From Actinomycetes bacterium (GTDB taxonomy: Bacteria; Actinomycetota; Acidimicrobiia; Acidimicrobiales; Palsa-688), in assembly GCA_021846485.1 (NCBI GenBank), contig JAJZWW010000072.1:1-11432 (forward strand): a DNA stretch of 11,432 nt, written 5' to 3'. The notes below the pieces were generated by a model. The model did not search any database, was not told the origin of the DNA, and worked only from the letters and a program-made list of their open reading frames with translations. Shown piece by piece: positions 1-6,403 of the stretch. Each line of letters starts with the position of its first letter. Positions within the stretch are counted from its first letter, which is position 1. The translations under genes and the position numbers were made by a program.

Positions 1-137
1 GCGGTGGTCTTGCCGCCGCCCGAAGGGCCCACCAGGCAGCAGATCGCCCCGGCCGGCACGGTGAGGGTCAGTTCGTCGACCGCCGGGCGGTCCTGGCCGG
101 GGTAGCGCTTGGTCAGCTTGCGGAGCTCGAGCTCGGC
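1..137 (-). CDS. ABC transporter ATP-binding protein, N-terminal fragment (runs off left edge)
   Basis: Only about the first 45 residues are inside the window. The minus-strand frame reads ELRKLTKRYPGQ, then PAVDELTLTVPAG, then LVGPSGGGKTT, a clear Walker A P-loop (Lys codon at 9-11) about 35 residues after the start of the domain. This spacing is normal for an importer ATPase that energises a membrane permease. The wording around the P-loop resembles glycine betaine/osmoprotectant ATPases (ProV/OpuCA type), but that subfamily call is weak. No ATG, GTG or TTG lies in this frame between the homologous region and an in-frame stop at 285-287, so the start cannot be placed and I give only the recognisable part. 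The gene is divergent from the IclR regulator, and a strong minus-strand promoter lies upstream at 301-329. A frameshift near 135-160 or a non-standard start would explain the missing start codon. Confidence 0.75.
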
Positions 138-254
138 AGGTGAGCTCGCTTTCCGGCGAGCGACGGCGCCCCGCGGTCGGTGGGGGTCCGGGCGGCGCCT
201 TCCTGTGTCCCACCTGCTCGTCGCCTCGGCAAGTCGACCATCCCCACCTCGACT

Positions 255-269
255 AGCGCATGTTGCGCT
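255..269. promoter_or_regulatory. Inverted repeat, possible IclR-type operator
   Basis: AGCGCA and TGCGCT form a perfect 6-bp inverted repeat around a TGT spacer. It lies just upstream of the iclR -35 and downstream of the expected start of the divergent ABC transcript. This would suit a regulator binding site controlling both genes. It is short, so chance occurrence in GC-rich DNA is possible. Confidence 0.3.
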
Positions 270-280
270 GAGTGCACGTG

Positions 281-308
281 TTGCTCACGGCACACCTCAA
301 GATATATT
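281..308 (+). promoter_or_regulatory. Candidate promoter for the iclR-family gene
   Basis: TTGCTC (281-286) and TATATT (303-308) are separated by 16 nt on the plus strand. Transcription would start near 315, giving a leader of about 80 nt to the GTG start at 397. Its -10 shares the same AT-rich bases as the opposing minus-strand promoter, so the two promoters should compete or be controlled together. Confidence 0.45.
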
Positions 309-329
309 AGGCCGGAGTGGGATTGTCAA
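301..329 (-). promoter_or_regulatory. Sigma70-type promoter for the minus-strand ABC ATPase
   Basis: On the minus strand a perfect TTGACA -35 (plus-strand 324-329) is followed after exactly 17 nt by TATATC (301-306) as the -10. This is an AT-rich island in very GC-rich surroundings. Transcription would start near 294 and run into the ABC ATPase frame with a long leader. Confidence 0.6.
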
Positions 330-396
330 GGCTTCGTCCCGGCTCCCGGGGCGTGGTAGTCAACGGGGTCCCTTGCGGTCGTGGGAGGCTGATGGG

Positions 397-1218
397 GTGA
401 GCGATGACCAGCGGGGGGTGATCCGGTCGGTCGACCGGGCGGTGACCGTGCTCCAGCTGATCGCCCTGGGCGGGGAGGCGAGGGTGACCGACCTCGCCCG
501 GGAGTTGGGGGTCAACCGCTCCACGGTCTTCCGGATCCTGCTCACCCTGGAGCGACGCGGGCTGGTCGTCCAGGAGGTCGAGCGGGGCACCTACCGGCTC
601 GACTCGGGGGTGGTCAACCTCGCCCAGGCGGTGCACCGCCTGGGCGACCCTCTCCGGGCGTCCGCCCGGCTGTCCTGCCAGGCCCTCGCCGCCGAGGTCG
701 GCGAGACCGCCAACCTGGCGGTATTCGACGGGGAGAGCGTGATCAGCGTCGAGCAGGACCTTGGTGGGGCGACGGTCACCAGCGTCAACTGGATCGGCCA
801 GCTCACTCCCGTGCACGCCACCAGCGCGGGCAAGGTCTTCCTGGCCCACCTCGCGGACTTGTTGCGTCGCCAGCTCCTCGACGGACCGCTCGCGACCTTC
901 ACCCCATGGACGATCACCGACCGGGACCGCCTGGAGCGGGAGCTCGACTTGGTGCGCGAGCGGGGGTACGCGACCACCACCGACGAGCACGAGGAGGGAC
1001 TGTCGGCCGTCGGCGCCCCGGTGCGCGGCCCGGCCGGGGACGTGGTCGCGGCGGTGACCGTCTCGGGACCGACGTTCCGGTTCGGCCCGGAGCGGACCGG
1101 GGAGCTCGCCGCCGCGGTGGTCCGCGCCGCCGGTTCGCTGTCCGCGCGCCTCGGCTGGAGTGGGCCCCGGCAGCCGGTCGGCGAGCCGCAGCAGCGCGGC
1201 GACGCGGTGGGTGTCTGA
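397..1218 (+). CDS. IclR-family transcriptional regulator
   Basis: A 273-residue protein with the two-part IclR layout. A winged helix-turn-helix lies at about residues 8-60 (SVDRAVTVLQLI, then VTDLARELGVNRSTVFRILLTLERRG), and an effector-binding domain fills about 76-255, including the family-typical LTPVHATSAGKVFLA and a GYATTTDEHEEGLSAVGAPV stretch. Length is normal for the family. I chose GTG 397 because GGAGG at 384-388 sits 8 nt upstream and the HTH begins soon after. Longer in-frame starts from 109 would translate through both promoters and add low-complexity sequence. IclR proteins usually act as dimers that repress or activate nearby catabolic or transport genes in response to a small metabolite. 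The divergent ABC ATPase gene is the likeliest target. The effector cannot be read from sequence. Confidence 0.93.
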   Translation: MSDDQRGVIRSVDRAVTVLQLIALGGEARVTDLARELGVNRSTVFRILLTLERRGLVVQEVERGTYRLDSGVVNLAQAVHRLGDPLRASARLSCQALAAEVGETANLAVFDGESVISVEQDLGGATVTSVNWIGQLTPVHATSAGKVFLAHLADLLRRQLLDGPLATFTPWTITDRDRLERELDLVRERGYATTTDEHEEGLSAVGAPVRGPAGDVVAAVTVSGPTFRFGPERTGELAAAVVRAAGSLSARLGWSGPRQPVGEPQQRGDAVGV

Positions 1219-1285
1219 CGTGGGAGCGCAGCGAGGGAGCAGGGTGGGCCGGCGGGATCGGGGTTGTTGAGCGCCGGGGGGCTCG

Positions 1286-1969
1286 TCAGGGGGAGCCGGG
1301 GGACAGTCCCGAGCCGCGCTTGACGAGGGCGTCGAAGAGGATGTCGACGGCCTCACCGAGGCGGATGCCCACCACGTCGAGGCGCCGGAGCAGCTCGCGC
1401 TGCTTCAGGGTCTCGGAGCTCGGGCCGCCCTCGAACAGCTCGGCGACCTGCTGGCCGAACCCTCGGCGCACCTCGTTGGCCCGGTGCTTGGCGGCGAGCA
1501 GGTGGGGCGCGGCGCCCGCCGGGTCGTCGCAGAGGGCGCCCACCGCGGAGCGCAGCTGCCCGAGGCCGCCGGCGAGGGCGTCGAGGAGCGGCGAGAGGCG
1601 CCTGCCGTCCTCGGGGCGGTAGAGCGCCCACTCCCGGGCGAAGTCCCGGACGTTGTCGAGCACGTCGTCGATCGCCCGGGAGAGGCGGAACACGTCCTCC
1701 CGGTCGAGGGGGGGTACCACGCAGGCGGCCAGGGCGGCGACGAGGTTCCGGCGCTGCAGGTCGCCGCGGTGCTCGACGCTCTCCATCCGGGCCGCCACCG
1801 CAGCCGCGTCCAGGCCGCCGCTGGTCGCGCCGCGCGCCAGCTCGACGGCCTCCTCGACGCTGCGGAGGTGCTCGATGAGGATCCCGAGCAGCTCGGTGCC
1901 GCTCGGGCCGACCAGTCCCCCGACGAGCCGCCGGGCCGCGCCGAGGGTCCGCCGCGCGCCGACCCTCAT
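1286..1969 (-). CDS. DUF47 / PhoU-like Pit accessory protein
   Basis: A 227-residue, mostly helical cytoplasmic protein of the DUF47 (PhoU-like, Pit accessory) family. The family hallmark is visible in the middle: an SVEHRGD segment, then VVPPLDREDVFRLSRAIDDVLDNVRDF. This matches the acidic E..D / PxDREDxxxL..xxDDVxD pattern expected to bind metal clusters in PhoU-like helical bundles. The ATG at 1967-1969 overlaps the TGA of the upstream pit gene (ATGA), so the two are almost certainly translated together. DUF47 proteins are typically encoded next to PiT permeases and are thought to modulate phosphate uptake through them. The exact mechanism is not established. Downstream, the gene converges on iclR across 67 bp with no convincing terminator. 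Confidence 0.88.
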   Translation of the reverse strand: MRVGARRTLGAARRLVGGLVGPSGTELLGILIEHLRSVEEAVELARGATSGGLDAAAVAARMESVEHRGDLQRRNLVAALAACVVPPLDREDVFRLSRAIDDVLDNVRDFAREWALYRPEDGRRLSPLLDALAGGLGQLRSAVGALCDDPAGAAPHLLAAKHRANEVRRGFGQQVAELFEGGPSSETLKQRELLRRLDVVGIRLGEAVDILFDALVKRGSGLSPGSP

Positions 1970-2928
1970 CGCAGGGCCCCCACGACCAGGCCGAGAGCGA
2001 CACCGCCGGCGAGCGCCGCCGGCAGCGTCGCCGCCCAGGCGAGCCCGATCGAGAGCACCTCCCGGGGCCGGACTCCCTGGGGGGACAGGCGGGCGGTGGC
2101 CCCCACGAGCGCGGCGGTCTCCGCCTGGGTGGACGACATCGGCACGCCGGCGGCGGCCGACAGCAGCACCAGCACCGAGGAGGTCGTGGCCGCGCTGAGC
2201 GCCCCGGCGGGCCGGAGGCGTACGGTCTGCTCGGTGAGCCGCCCGGAGAGCCGGCGGAGCGCGACGAGCGAGCCGGCGGCGAAGGACGCGGCGACGCCGA
2301 GCTGGGTGGCCAGGTGGAGGTGCACCGGATCGAGGCGGGCTCCGTCGGCGACCGCGACGAAGGCGACGAGCTTCTCGGCGCCGTTGGCTCCGTAGGCGAA
2401 GGTCTGCAGGGCGAAGCCGGCCTGGCGCAGCACCCGGGGGCGCCCAGGGCGCTCCACGTCGGGGCCGAGCGCGACCCTGACGCGGGGAGCGACCAGGTAG
2501 CCGACCGCCCCGGCGAGCAGCGGCCCGACCGTGCCGACCGCGAGCACCAGGGCGATCGTGGCCCGGTGCAGCGGTAGCCCGGCGCCGATCCCGGTGCCGA
2601 CGATGCCGCCGCTCAACGCCAGGGTGACGCTGGTCGGCAGCCCCCGGCGAGAGAGCGCGAGGACCACCCCGAGGGCGGCGGCCACCGCGGCGAGGAACGC
2701 CAGGCGACCCCCGGTGTGCTCGAAGCCGACCAGGCCGTGGGCCAGGGTGGTGGCCACCGAGGTGCCCACGAGCGCCGGGACCCCGGCGACGGCGACCGCG
2801 AGCAGCCCCAGCGCGCCGAGCAGCGGGAGGGCTCCGACCTGCGCGCCGGTGGTGGTCAGAGTGGCCCCGTCGTTGGCTCCGCTCACGAAGGCGAACCCGA
2901 GGGCGGCGGCGACGAGCACGAAGGTCAC
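1966..2928 (-). CDS. PiT-family inorganic phosphate transporter (PHO4 family), short form
   Basis: A 320-residue polytopic membrane protein of the PHO4/PiT family, expected to carry inorganic phosphate coupled to an ion gradient across the cytoplasmic membrane. The family's inverted duplication is visible. The first half has SGANDGAT at about residues 16-23 and a GLPTSVTLALSGGIVG segment at 96-111. The second half has YGANGAEK at 179-186 and GVPMSSTQAETAALVG at 261-276. Two family residues are altered: the Asp of the second GAND signature is Gly, and the usual STTHA motif is degenerate in both halves. The start is GTG 2926-2928, because AGGAGG lies 4 nt upstream and the protein then begins directly with a membrane segment. 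A longer frame to 3219 would cross a PHO box and a promoter. It is followed by an overlapping DUF47 gene. A triple PHO box at 3071-3099 points to induction by phosphate starvation. Confidence 0.88.
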   Translation of the reverse strand: MTFVLVAAALGFAFVSGANDGATLTTTGAQVGALPLLGALGLLAVAVAGVPALVGTSVATTLAHGLVGFEHTGGRLAFLAAVAAALGVVLALSRRGLPTSVTLALSGGIVGTGIGAGLPLHRATIALVLAVGTVGPLLAGAVGYLVAPRVRVALGPDVERPGRPRVLRQAGFALQTFAYGANGAEKLVAFVAVADGARLDPVHLHLATQLGVAASFAAGSLVALRRLSGRLTEQTVRLRPAGALSAATTSSVLVLLSAAAGVPMSSTQAETAALVGATARLSPQGVRPREVLSIGLAWAATLPAALAGGVALGLVVGALR

Positions 2929-3046
2929 GGGGCCTCCTCTCCCGGGGGCGGTTGGTGGGTGGGGGCGACGGCAGTCTCGGCCGCCTCGCCGGTCCGGGCC
3001 GGTCTTCGGTCCCGGGACGGACCCGGGCCCCGGCCACCGGACCCGC

Positions 3047-3052
3047 ATGGTA
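3047..3052 (-). promoter_or_regulatory. -10 element of the pit promoter
   Basis: TACCAT on the minus strand fits the TANNNT -10 pattern and lies 18 nt downstream of TTCACT (3071-3076), the end of the PHO box array. Transcription would start near 3040, giving a leader of about 110 nt before the pit GTG. That leader contains a CCCGGG pair around ACGGA (3011-3027) that could form a small hairpin. Confidence 0.5.
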
Positions 3053-3070
3053 GCCGCCAGCGGTCGCCGG

Positions 3071-3099
3071 AGTGAACACCAGGTGAACAGCCGGTGACC
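3071..3099 (-). promoter_or_regulatory. Triple PHO box (PhoP-type direct repeats) upstream of pit
   Basis: Read on the minus strand there are three 7-mers, GGTCACC (3093-3099), GTTCACC (3082-3088) and GTTCACT (3071-3077). They start exactly 11 nt apart, which is the published architecture of actinobacterial (Streptomyces) PHO boxes. The last repeat contains TTCACT as a plausible -35. It sits 18 nt before a TACCAT -10, as in promoters where PhoP replaces a good -35. Confidence 0.75.
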
Positions 3100-3213
3100 G
3101 GGGAGAGGATCTCGGCCACCTCCCGCCCGAGGCCACCGAAAGAGCGGACAATAGTTCTCGAAGTGGGGAGGCGCTCCTTCCGGCCAGGATGGGTCCGGTG
3201 TCGCTTCCGGTAG

Positions 3214-3242
3214 GTTCACCGTGAGTTCACGGTCAGTTCAGA
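3214..3242 (+). promoter_or_regulatory. Triple PHO box (PhoP-type direct repeats) facing the ABC operon
   Basis: GTTCACC (3214-3220), GTTCACG (3225-3231) and GTTCAGA (3236-3242) are direct repeats with exact 11-nt spacing on the plus strand. This is the same architecture as the array at 3071-3099 but in the opposite orientation. The third unit is the weakest. It lies about 183 bp before the ABC binding-protein start. Confidence 0.72.
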
Positions 3243-3276
3243 TTAGCGATGCCAGACGTCCACCCACGCGGTGGTC

Positions 3277-3282
3277 TATGCT
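3277..3282 (+). promoter_or_regulatory. Possible -10 for the ABC operon
   Basis: TATGCT matches TANNNT and is the best -10-like hexamer between the plus-strand PHO box and the operon. It is 35 bp beyond the box, farther than usual for PhoP-activated promoters, and has no good -35 at 17 bp. The true promoter is therefore uncertain. Confidence 0.25.
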
Positions 3283-3424
3283 CCCGCGGTCGCAGCCATG
3301 CCGGGTGCCAGCCCGGGCTCGGGCACGGGAGGGTGTAGTCCCGGACGAGAGCGACGGTCCCACATCCCAGACAGGCCCGCTCCGCTCGTGAGCGGCCCGG
3401 ATACCCGGAGGAGCGTTCCTTCCC
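3283..3424 (+). other. Untranslated leader of the ABC operon
   Basis: No credible gene lies here. A compact inverted structure at 3305-3326 pairs GTGCC with GGCAC and AGCC with GGCT with a 2-nt bulge. I do not recognise a known riboswitch class. A strong ribosome-binding site, GGAGGAG, lies at 3407-3413, 11 nt before the ATG at 3425. Confidence 0.4.
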
Positions 3425-4609
3425 ATGACCAAGCCCACCGATCCCGTTCCCTCGTTCAGCCGGCGGAGGTTCCTGCTCGGCACCACCGGTGTGGTCGGCG
3501 CGGGGGTGCTCTCCGCCGTCCTCGACGCCTGCGGGTCGTCCTCGGGGAGCGCGGCGAGCTCCGGTACCGCCGCCAGCTCGGGCACCGCCGCTCCCGCGTC
3601 CGGCTCGAGCCTGGCCACCCTCGAGACCAAGGCCAAGGCCGAGGGGCAGCTCAACGTGATCGCCCTGCCGCCCAACTGGTCCAACTACGGCACGATCATC
3701 TCGACGTTCGAGAAGAAGTACGGCATCAAGGTCAACTCGGCCGCGCCCGACGACAGCTCGGCGCAGGAGCTGGCGGCGATCAAGGCCCTGAAGGGCCAGA
3801 GCCGCGGTCCCGACGCAGTTGACGTAGCTCCGTCGCTCGCCGCGGTCGGCGTCCAGGAGAAGCTGTTCACCCCCTACAAGGTCTCGACCTGGGACACCAT
3901 TCCCTCCAACATGAAGGACCCGGCCGGGTACTGGACTGGGGACTACTACGGGGTGATCTCCTTCGGGGTCAACACCAAGGTGGTGAAGAACCCGCCGCAG
4001 GACTGGTCGGAGCTCTCCAAGCCCGAGTACAAGGGGATGGTGTCGATCAACGGCGACCCCCGCAGCGCCGGCGACGCCTTCGCCGCGGTCTACGCCGCGG
4101 CGCTGGCCAACGGGGGCTCCCTGGACGACATCGAGCCGGGCATCGAGTTCTTCACCAAGCTGAAGAAGGACGGCACCTGGACCTCGACCAACTGCCTGCC
4201 GGCCAACATCGAGAGGGGCACCACCCCGATCGCCATCGAGTGGGACTACCTGAACATCGGCTACAACAAGCAGTTCGACGGCAGCCCCAAGCTGGACACG
4301 ACCATCCCGGCGACCGGGCGGTTCGGAAACTACTACTGCCAGGCGATCAGCGCCTATGCCCCCACCCCCGAGGCCGCCCGGCTGTGGGAGGAGTTCTTGT
4401 ACTCTGACGAGGGCCAGCTGCTCTACCTGGCCGGCTTCGCCCACCCGGCACGCTTCGAGGACCTGGCGTCCAAGGGGCTCATCCCGGCGTCGCTGGAGGC
4501 GAACCTGCCCCCCGCCAGCGAGTACAAAGGGGTCGTGTTCCCCGACGAGGCCCAGACCACGAAGGCCGCGGCGACGCTCGCGGCCAAGTGGGGCCCGGCG
4601 ATGGGCTGA
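3425..4609 (+). CDS. ABC transporter substrate-binding protein (PotD/AfuA/PhnS-like), Tat-exported lipoprotein
   Basis: A 394-residue extracytoplasmic solute receptor. The N-terminus has a twin-arginine motif (SRRRFLLG, residues 12-19), a short hydrophobic segment, and a lipobox LDAC with the anchoring cysteine at residue 36. It should therefore fold in the cytoplasm, cross by Tat and be lipid-anchored. Residues 37-62 form a Ser/Ala/Gly/Thr linker with a near-exact SSGTAA duplication. The rest is a periplasmic-binding fold of the SBP_bac_6 type: GQLNVIALPPNW near the start, YYGVISFGVNTKVV, an ISAYAP segment and LYSDEGQLLYL near the C-terminus, as in receptors for iron, polyamines, 2-aminoethylphosphonate and similar ligands. 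Family alone does not give the ligand. It leads a four-gene importer operon and lies behind a PHO box, which favours a phosphorus-containing ligand. The downstream permease starts 3 nt after its stop. Confidence 0.9.
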   Translation: MTKPTDPVPSFSRRRFLLGTTGVVGAGVLSAVLDACGSSSGSAASSGTAASSGTAAPASGSSLATLETKAKAEGQLNVIALPPNWSNYGTIISTFEKKYGIKVNSAAPDDSSAQELAAIKALKGQSRGPDAVDVAPSLAAVGVQEKLFTPYKVSTWDTIPSNMKDPAGYWTGDYYGVISFGVNTKVVKNPPQDWSELSKPEYKGMVSINGDPRSAGDAFAAVYAAALANGGSLDDIEPGIEFFTKLKKDGTWTSTNCLPANIERGTTPIAIEWDYLNIGYNKQFDGSPKLDTTIPATGRFGNYYCQAISAYAPTPEAARLWEEFLYSDEGQLLYLAGFAHPARFEDLASKGLIPASLEANLPPASEYKGVVFPDEAQTTKAAATLAAKWGPAMG

Positions 4610-4612
4610 TCG

Positions 4613-5533
4613 GTGGCGACCATCGAGGCCCCCGGGACGCGCGCCGCGACCGCGCCGGCGCCGAGCGAGCCGGCGCGTCCCGGCCGGGGTCGCCGGCCGG
4701 GGATGCTCCGCTACCTGGGAGTCGTGCCCCTCGGGGCCTACCTGCTGGTGTTCCTGCTGATCCCGACCGGTGAGCTGGTCGTCGACGCCTTCCGGGACCC
4801 CTCGGGCACCTTCACCCTGTCCAACGTGACGACGATCTTCCAGGCCCAGTACCTCTCGTCATTTGCCGCCAGCCTCGAGCTGTCAGCGCTCGCCGCCCTC
4901 TTCGGGGGGATCCTCGGCTTCTTCGCGGCCACCGCGGTGGTCCACCCCAACGCCCCCCGCCTGGTCCGCTCCAGCGTCACGACCTTCTCCGGCATGGCCG
5001 CCAACTTCGCCGGCATCCCCCTGGCGTTCGCCTTCACCTCCACCCTCGGCGCCACCGGGGTCATCACCGTCGCCTTCCGCCACGTCGGCGTCAGCCTCGC
5101 GGCGGTCAACCCCGACGCCACCACCCTCGGCCTGGCGCTCGTCTACACCTACTTCGAGTTCCCGCTCATGCTGCTCCTTCTCGTGCCCGCCCTCGACGGC
5201 TTGAAGCGGGAGTGGCGGGAGGCGGCCACCAACCTCGGGGCGAGCGGCTTCACCTACTGGCGCACCGTCGCCCTGCCGATCCTGGTGCCGTCGCTGCTCG
5301 GGGCGACCGTCCTGCTCTTCGGGGGGGCGTTCTCCGCCTACGCCACCGCCTACGCCCTGTCGGGCTCCACCGGCAACCTGGTGACCGAGCTGATCGGCAA
5401 CCTCACCAACGGCAACGTCACCGTCGACCCACAGCTGGCCTACGCCCTCGCGTTCGGCATGATCGTGATCATCACGGTCCTGATGGTGATCTACGGCCTC
5501 CTCCAGCGACGGGCGAGCCGGTGGCTGCGCTGA
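4613..5533 (+). CDS. ABC transporter permease (first of pair)
   Basis: A 306-residue inner-membrane permease of the binding-protein-dependent transport (BPD_transp_1) family. After a Pro/Ala/Arg-rich cytoplasmic tail (about 1-30) there are about six membrane segments, roughly 33-56, 86-108, 125-146, 170-193, 224-246 and 275-297. The cytoplasmic EAA loop that docks on the ATPase is clear: EAATNLGAS beginning at residue 203, followed by the LP at 221-222. The GTG start at 4613 is only 3 nt after the receptor stop, so it is probably translationally coupled. No good independent ribosome-binding site is visible. The C-terminal end overlaps the next permease by 13 nt. It should pair with that permease to form the channel for the compound captured by the receptor. 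Confidence 0.92.
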   Translation: MATIEAPGTRAATAPAPSEPARPGRGRRPGMLRYLGVVPLGAYLLVFLLIPTGELVVDAFRDPSGTFTLSNVTTIFQAQYLSSFAASLELSALAALFGGILGFFAATAVVHPNAPRLVRSSVTTFSGMAANFAGIPLAFAFTSTLGATGVITVAFRHVGVSLAAVNPDATTLGLALVYTYFEFPLMLLLLVPALDGLKREWREAATNLGASGFTYWRTVALPILVPSLLGATVLLFGGAFSAYATAYALSGSTGNLVTELIGNLTNGNVTVDPQLAYALAFGMIVIITVLMVIYGLLQRRASRWLR

Positions 5534-6372
5534 CCGCCACCGCTCCCGCCCGCCCGGTCCCGGCGCGTGGTCCCCGACGGCTGGCTCGCCGGCGGCTGCC
5601 GATCTGGCACCTGCTGTGGCTGGTCGTGGCCGCGGCCTACTTCGTGGTCCCGGTCGTGTCGCTGCTGGAGTTCAGCTTCGGGGGGAGGGTCGGCGGCCAC
5701 GCAGCCGGGTTCCACTGGTACCTGACGGTCTTCAACGATCCGAGCTTCCGGTCGAGCTTCTTGCTGTCCGTCCGGATCGCGATCGAGACGGTCGTGCTGA
5801 GCAACCTGCTGCTCGTGCCGTCGGTGTTCTGGATCCACCTGCGGCTGCCCCATCTGCGGCCGGTGATGAACTTCGTGTCGGTGCTGCCCTTCGTGGTGCC
5901 ACCGATCGTGCTCATCGTCGGTCTGATCCCCTTCCTCAGCCCGTTCACCTTCCTCTACTCCCGGCCCGAGGTGCTCGCCTTCATCTACGTGGTGTTCGCC
6001 CTGCCGTTCCTCTACCGCTCGCTCGACGCCGGGCTGCGGGCGATCGACCTGCGCACCCTCGCCGAGGCATCGGCCAACTGCGGGGCGTCCAGTGCTTCGA
6101 CCCTCCTACGGGTCGTGCTGCCCAACCTGCGGGCGGCGGTGATCGGCGGATCGTTCCTCACCGTCGCCATCGCGATGGGGGAGTTCACGATCTCGAGCCT
6201 GCTGTCGTTCAACACCTTCCCGGTGTACATCTTCAACATCGGCGAGAACACCGGCAACGAGGCGGCCGCGCTCTCGGTGATCAGCCTGCTGCTCACCTGG
6301 GCGTTCATGGTCGGGCTGTTCATCGTCGGGCGTGGTGGCCGGGCGGGCGCCCAGGTGGCCGCCACCCGGTGA
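5521..6372 (+). CDS. ABC transporter permease (second of pair)
   Basis: A 283-residue BPD_transp_1-family permease with a basic, Ala/Pro-rich N-terminal tail and about six membrane segments: about 29-50, 81-103, 116-140, 150-167, 206-226 and 250-270. The EAA loop is present as AEASANCGAS (E at 182) ending in LP at 200-201. GTG 5521 is the start because it gives a tail of normal length before the first membrane segment. It overlaps the stop of the first permease by 13 nt, typical of stop-start coupling. The open frame continues upstream to 5212, but that part is a shadow of the first permease. A 31-nt gap with a good ribosome-binding site separates it from the ATPase gene. The two permeases differ in sequence, as in heterodimeric AfuB-like or PotBC/PhnUV-like systems. 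Confidence 0.92.
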   Translation: MAALTATAPARPVPARGPRRLARRRLPIWHLLWLVVAAAYFVVPVVSLLEFSFGGRVGGHAAGFHWYLTVFNDPSFRSSFLLSVRIAIETVVLSNLLLVPSVFWIHLRLPHLRPVMNFVSVLPFVVPPIVLIVGLIPFLSPFTFLYSRPEVLAFIYVVFALPFLYRSLDAGLRAIDLRTLAEASANCGASSASTLLRVVLPNLRAAVIGGSFLTVAIAMGEFTISSLLSFNTFPVYIFNIGENTGNEAAALSVISLLLTWAFMVGLFIVGRGGRAGAQVAATR

Positions 6373-6403
6373 GTAGCTGTCGAGAAACCCGAGGAGGGGT
6401 CCC

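Noticed and set aside
109..396. Extending the IclR protein upstream to 109
   Set aside because: The extra 96 residues are low-complexity, cross both divergent promoters and overlap the ABC ATPase frame. GTG 397 has a good ribosome-binding site right before the HTH domain.
1219..1285. A terminator between iclR and the DUF47 gene
   Set aside because: No clear inverted repeat is visible in the 67-bp gap. The repeated GGGAGC units are direct, not inverted.
1970..3151. Long minus-strand frame continuing upstream of the DUF47 start
   Set aside because: It is an Arg/Pro/Gly-rich shadow of the pit gene in another frame. Only the part from the ATG at 1969 has family similarity.
2929..3219. Extending the Pit protein upstream to 3219
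   Set aside because: The extension would run through a PHO box and the -10 element and adds non-membrane, Pro/Arg-rich sequence. GTG 2928 has AGGAGG directly upstream and starts with a membrane segment.
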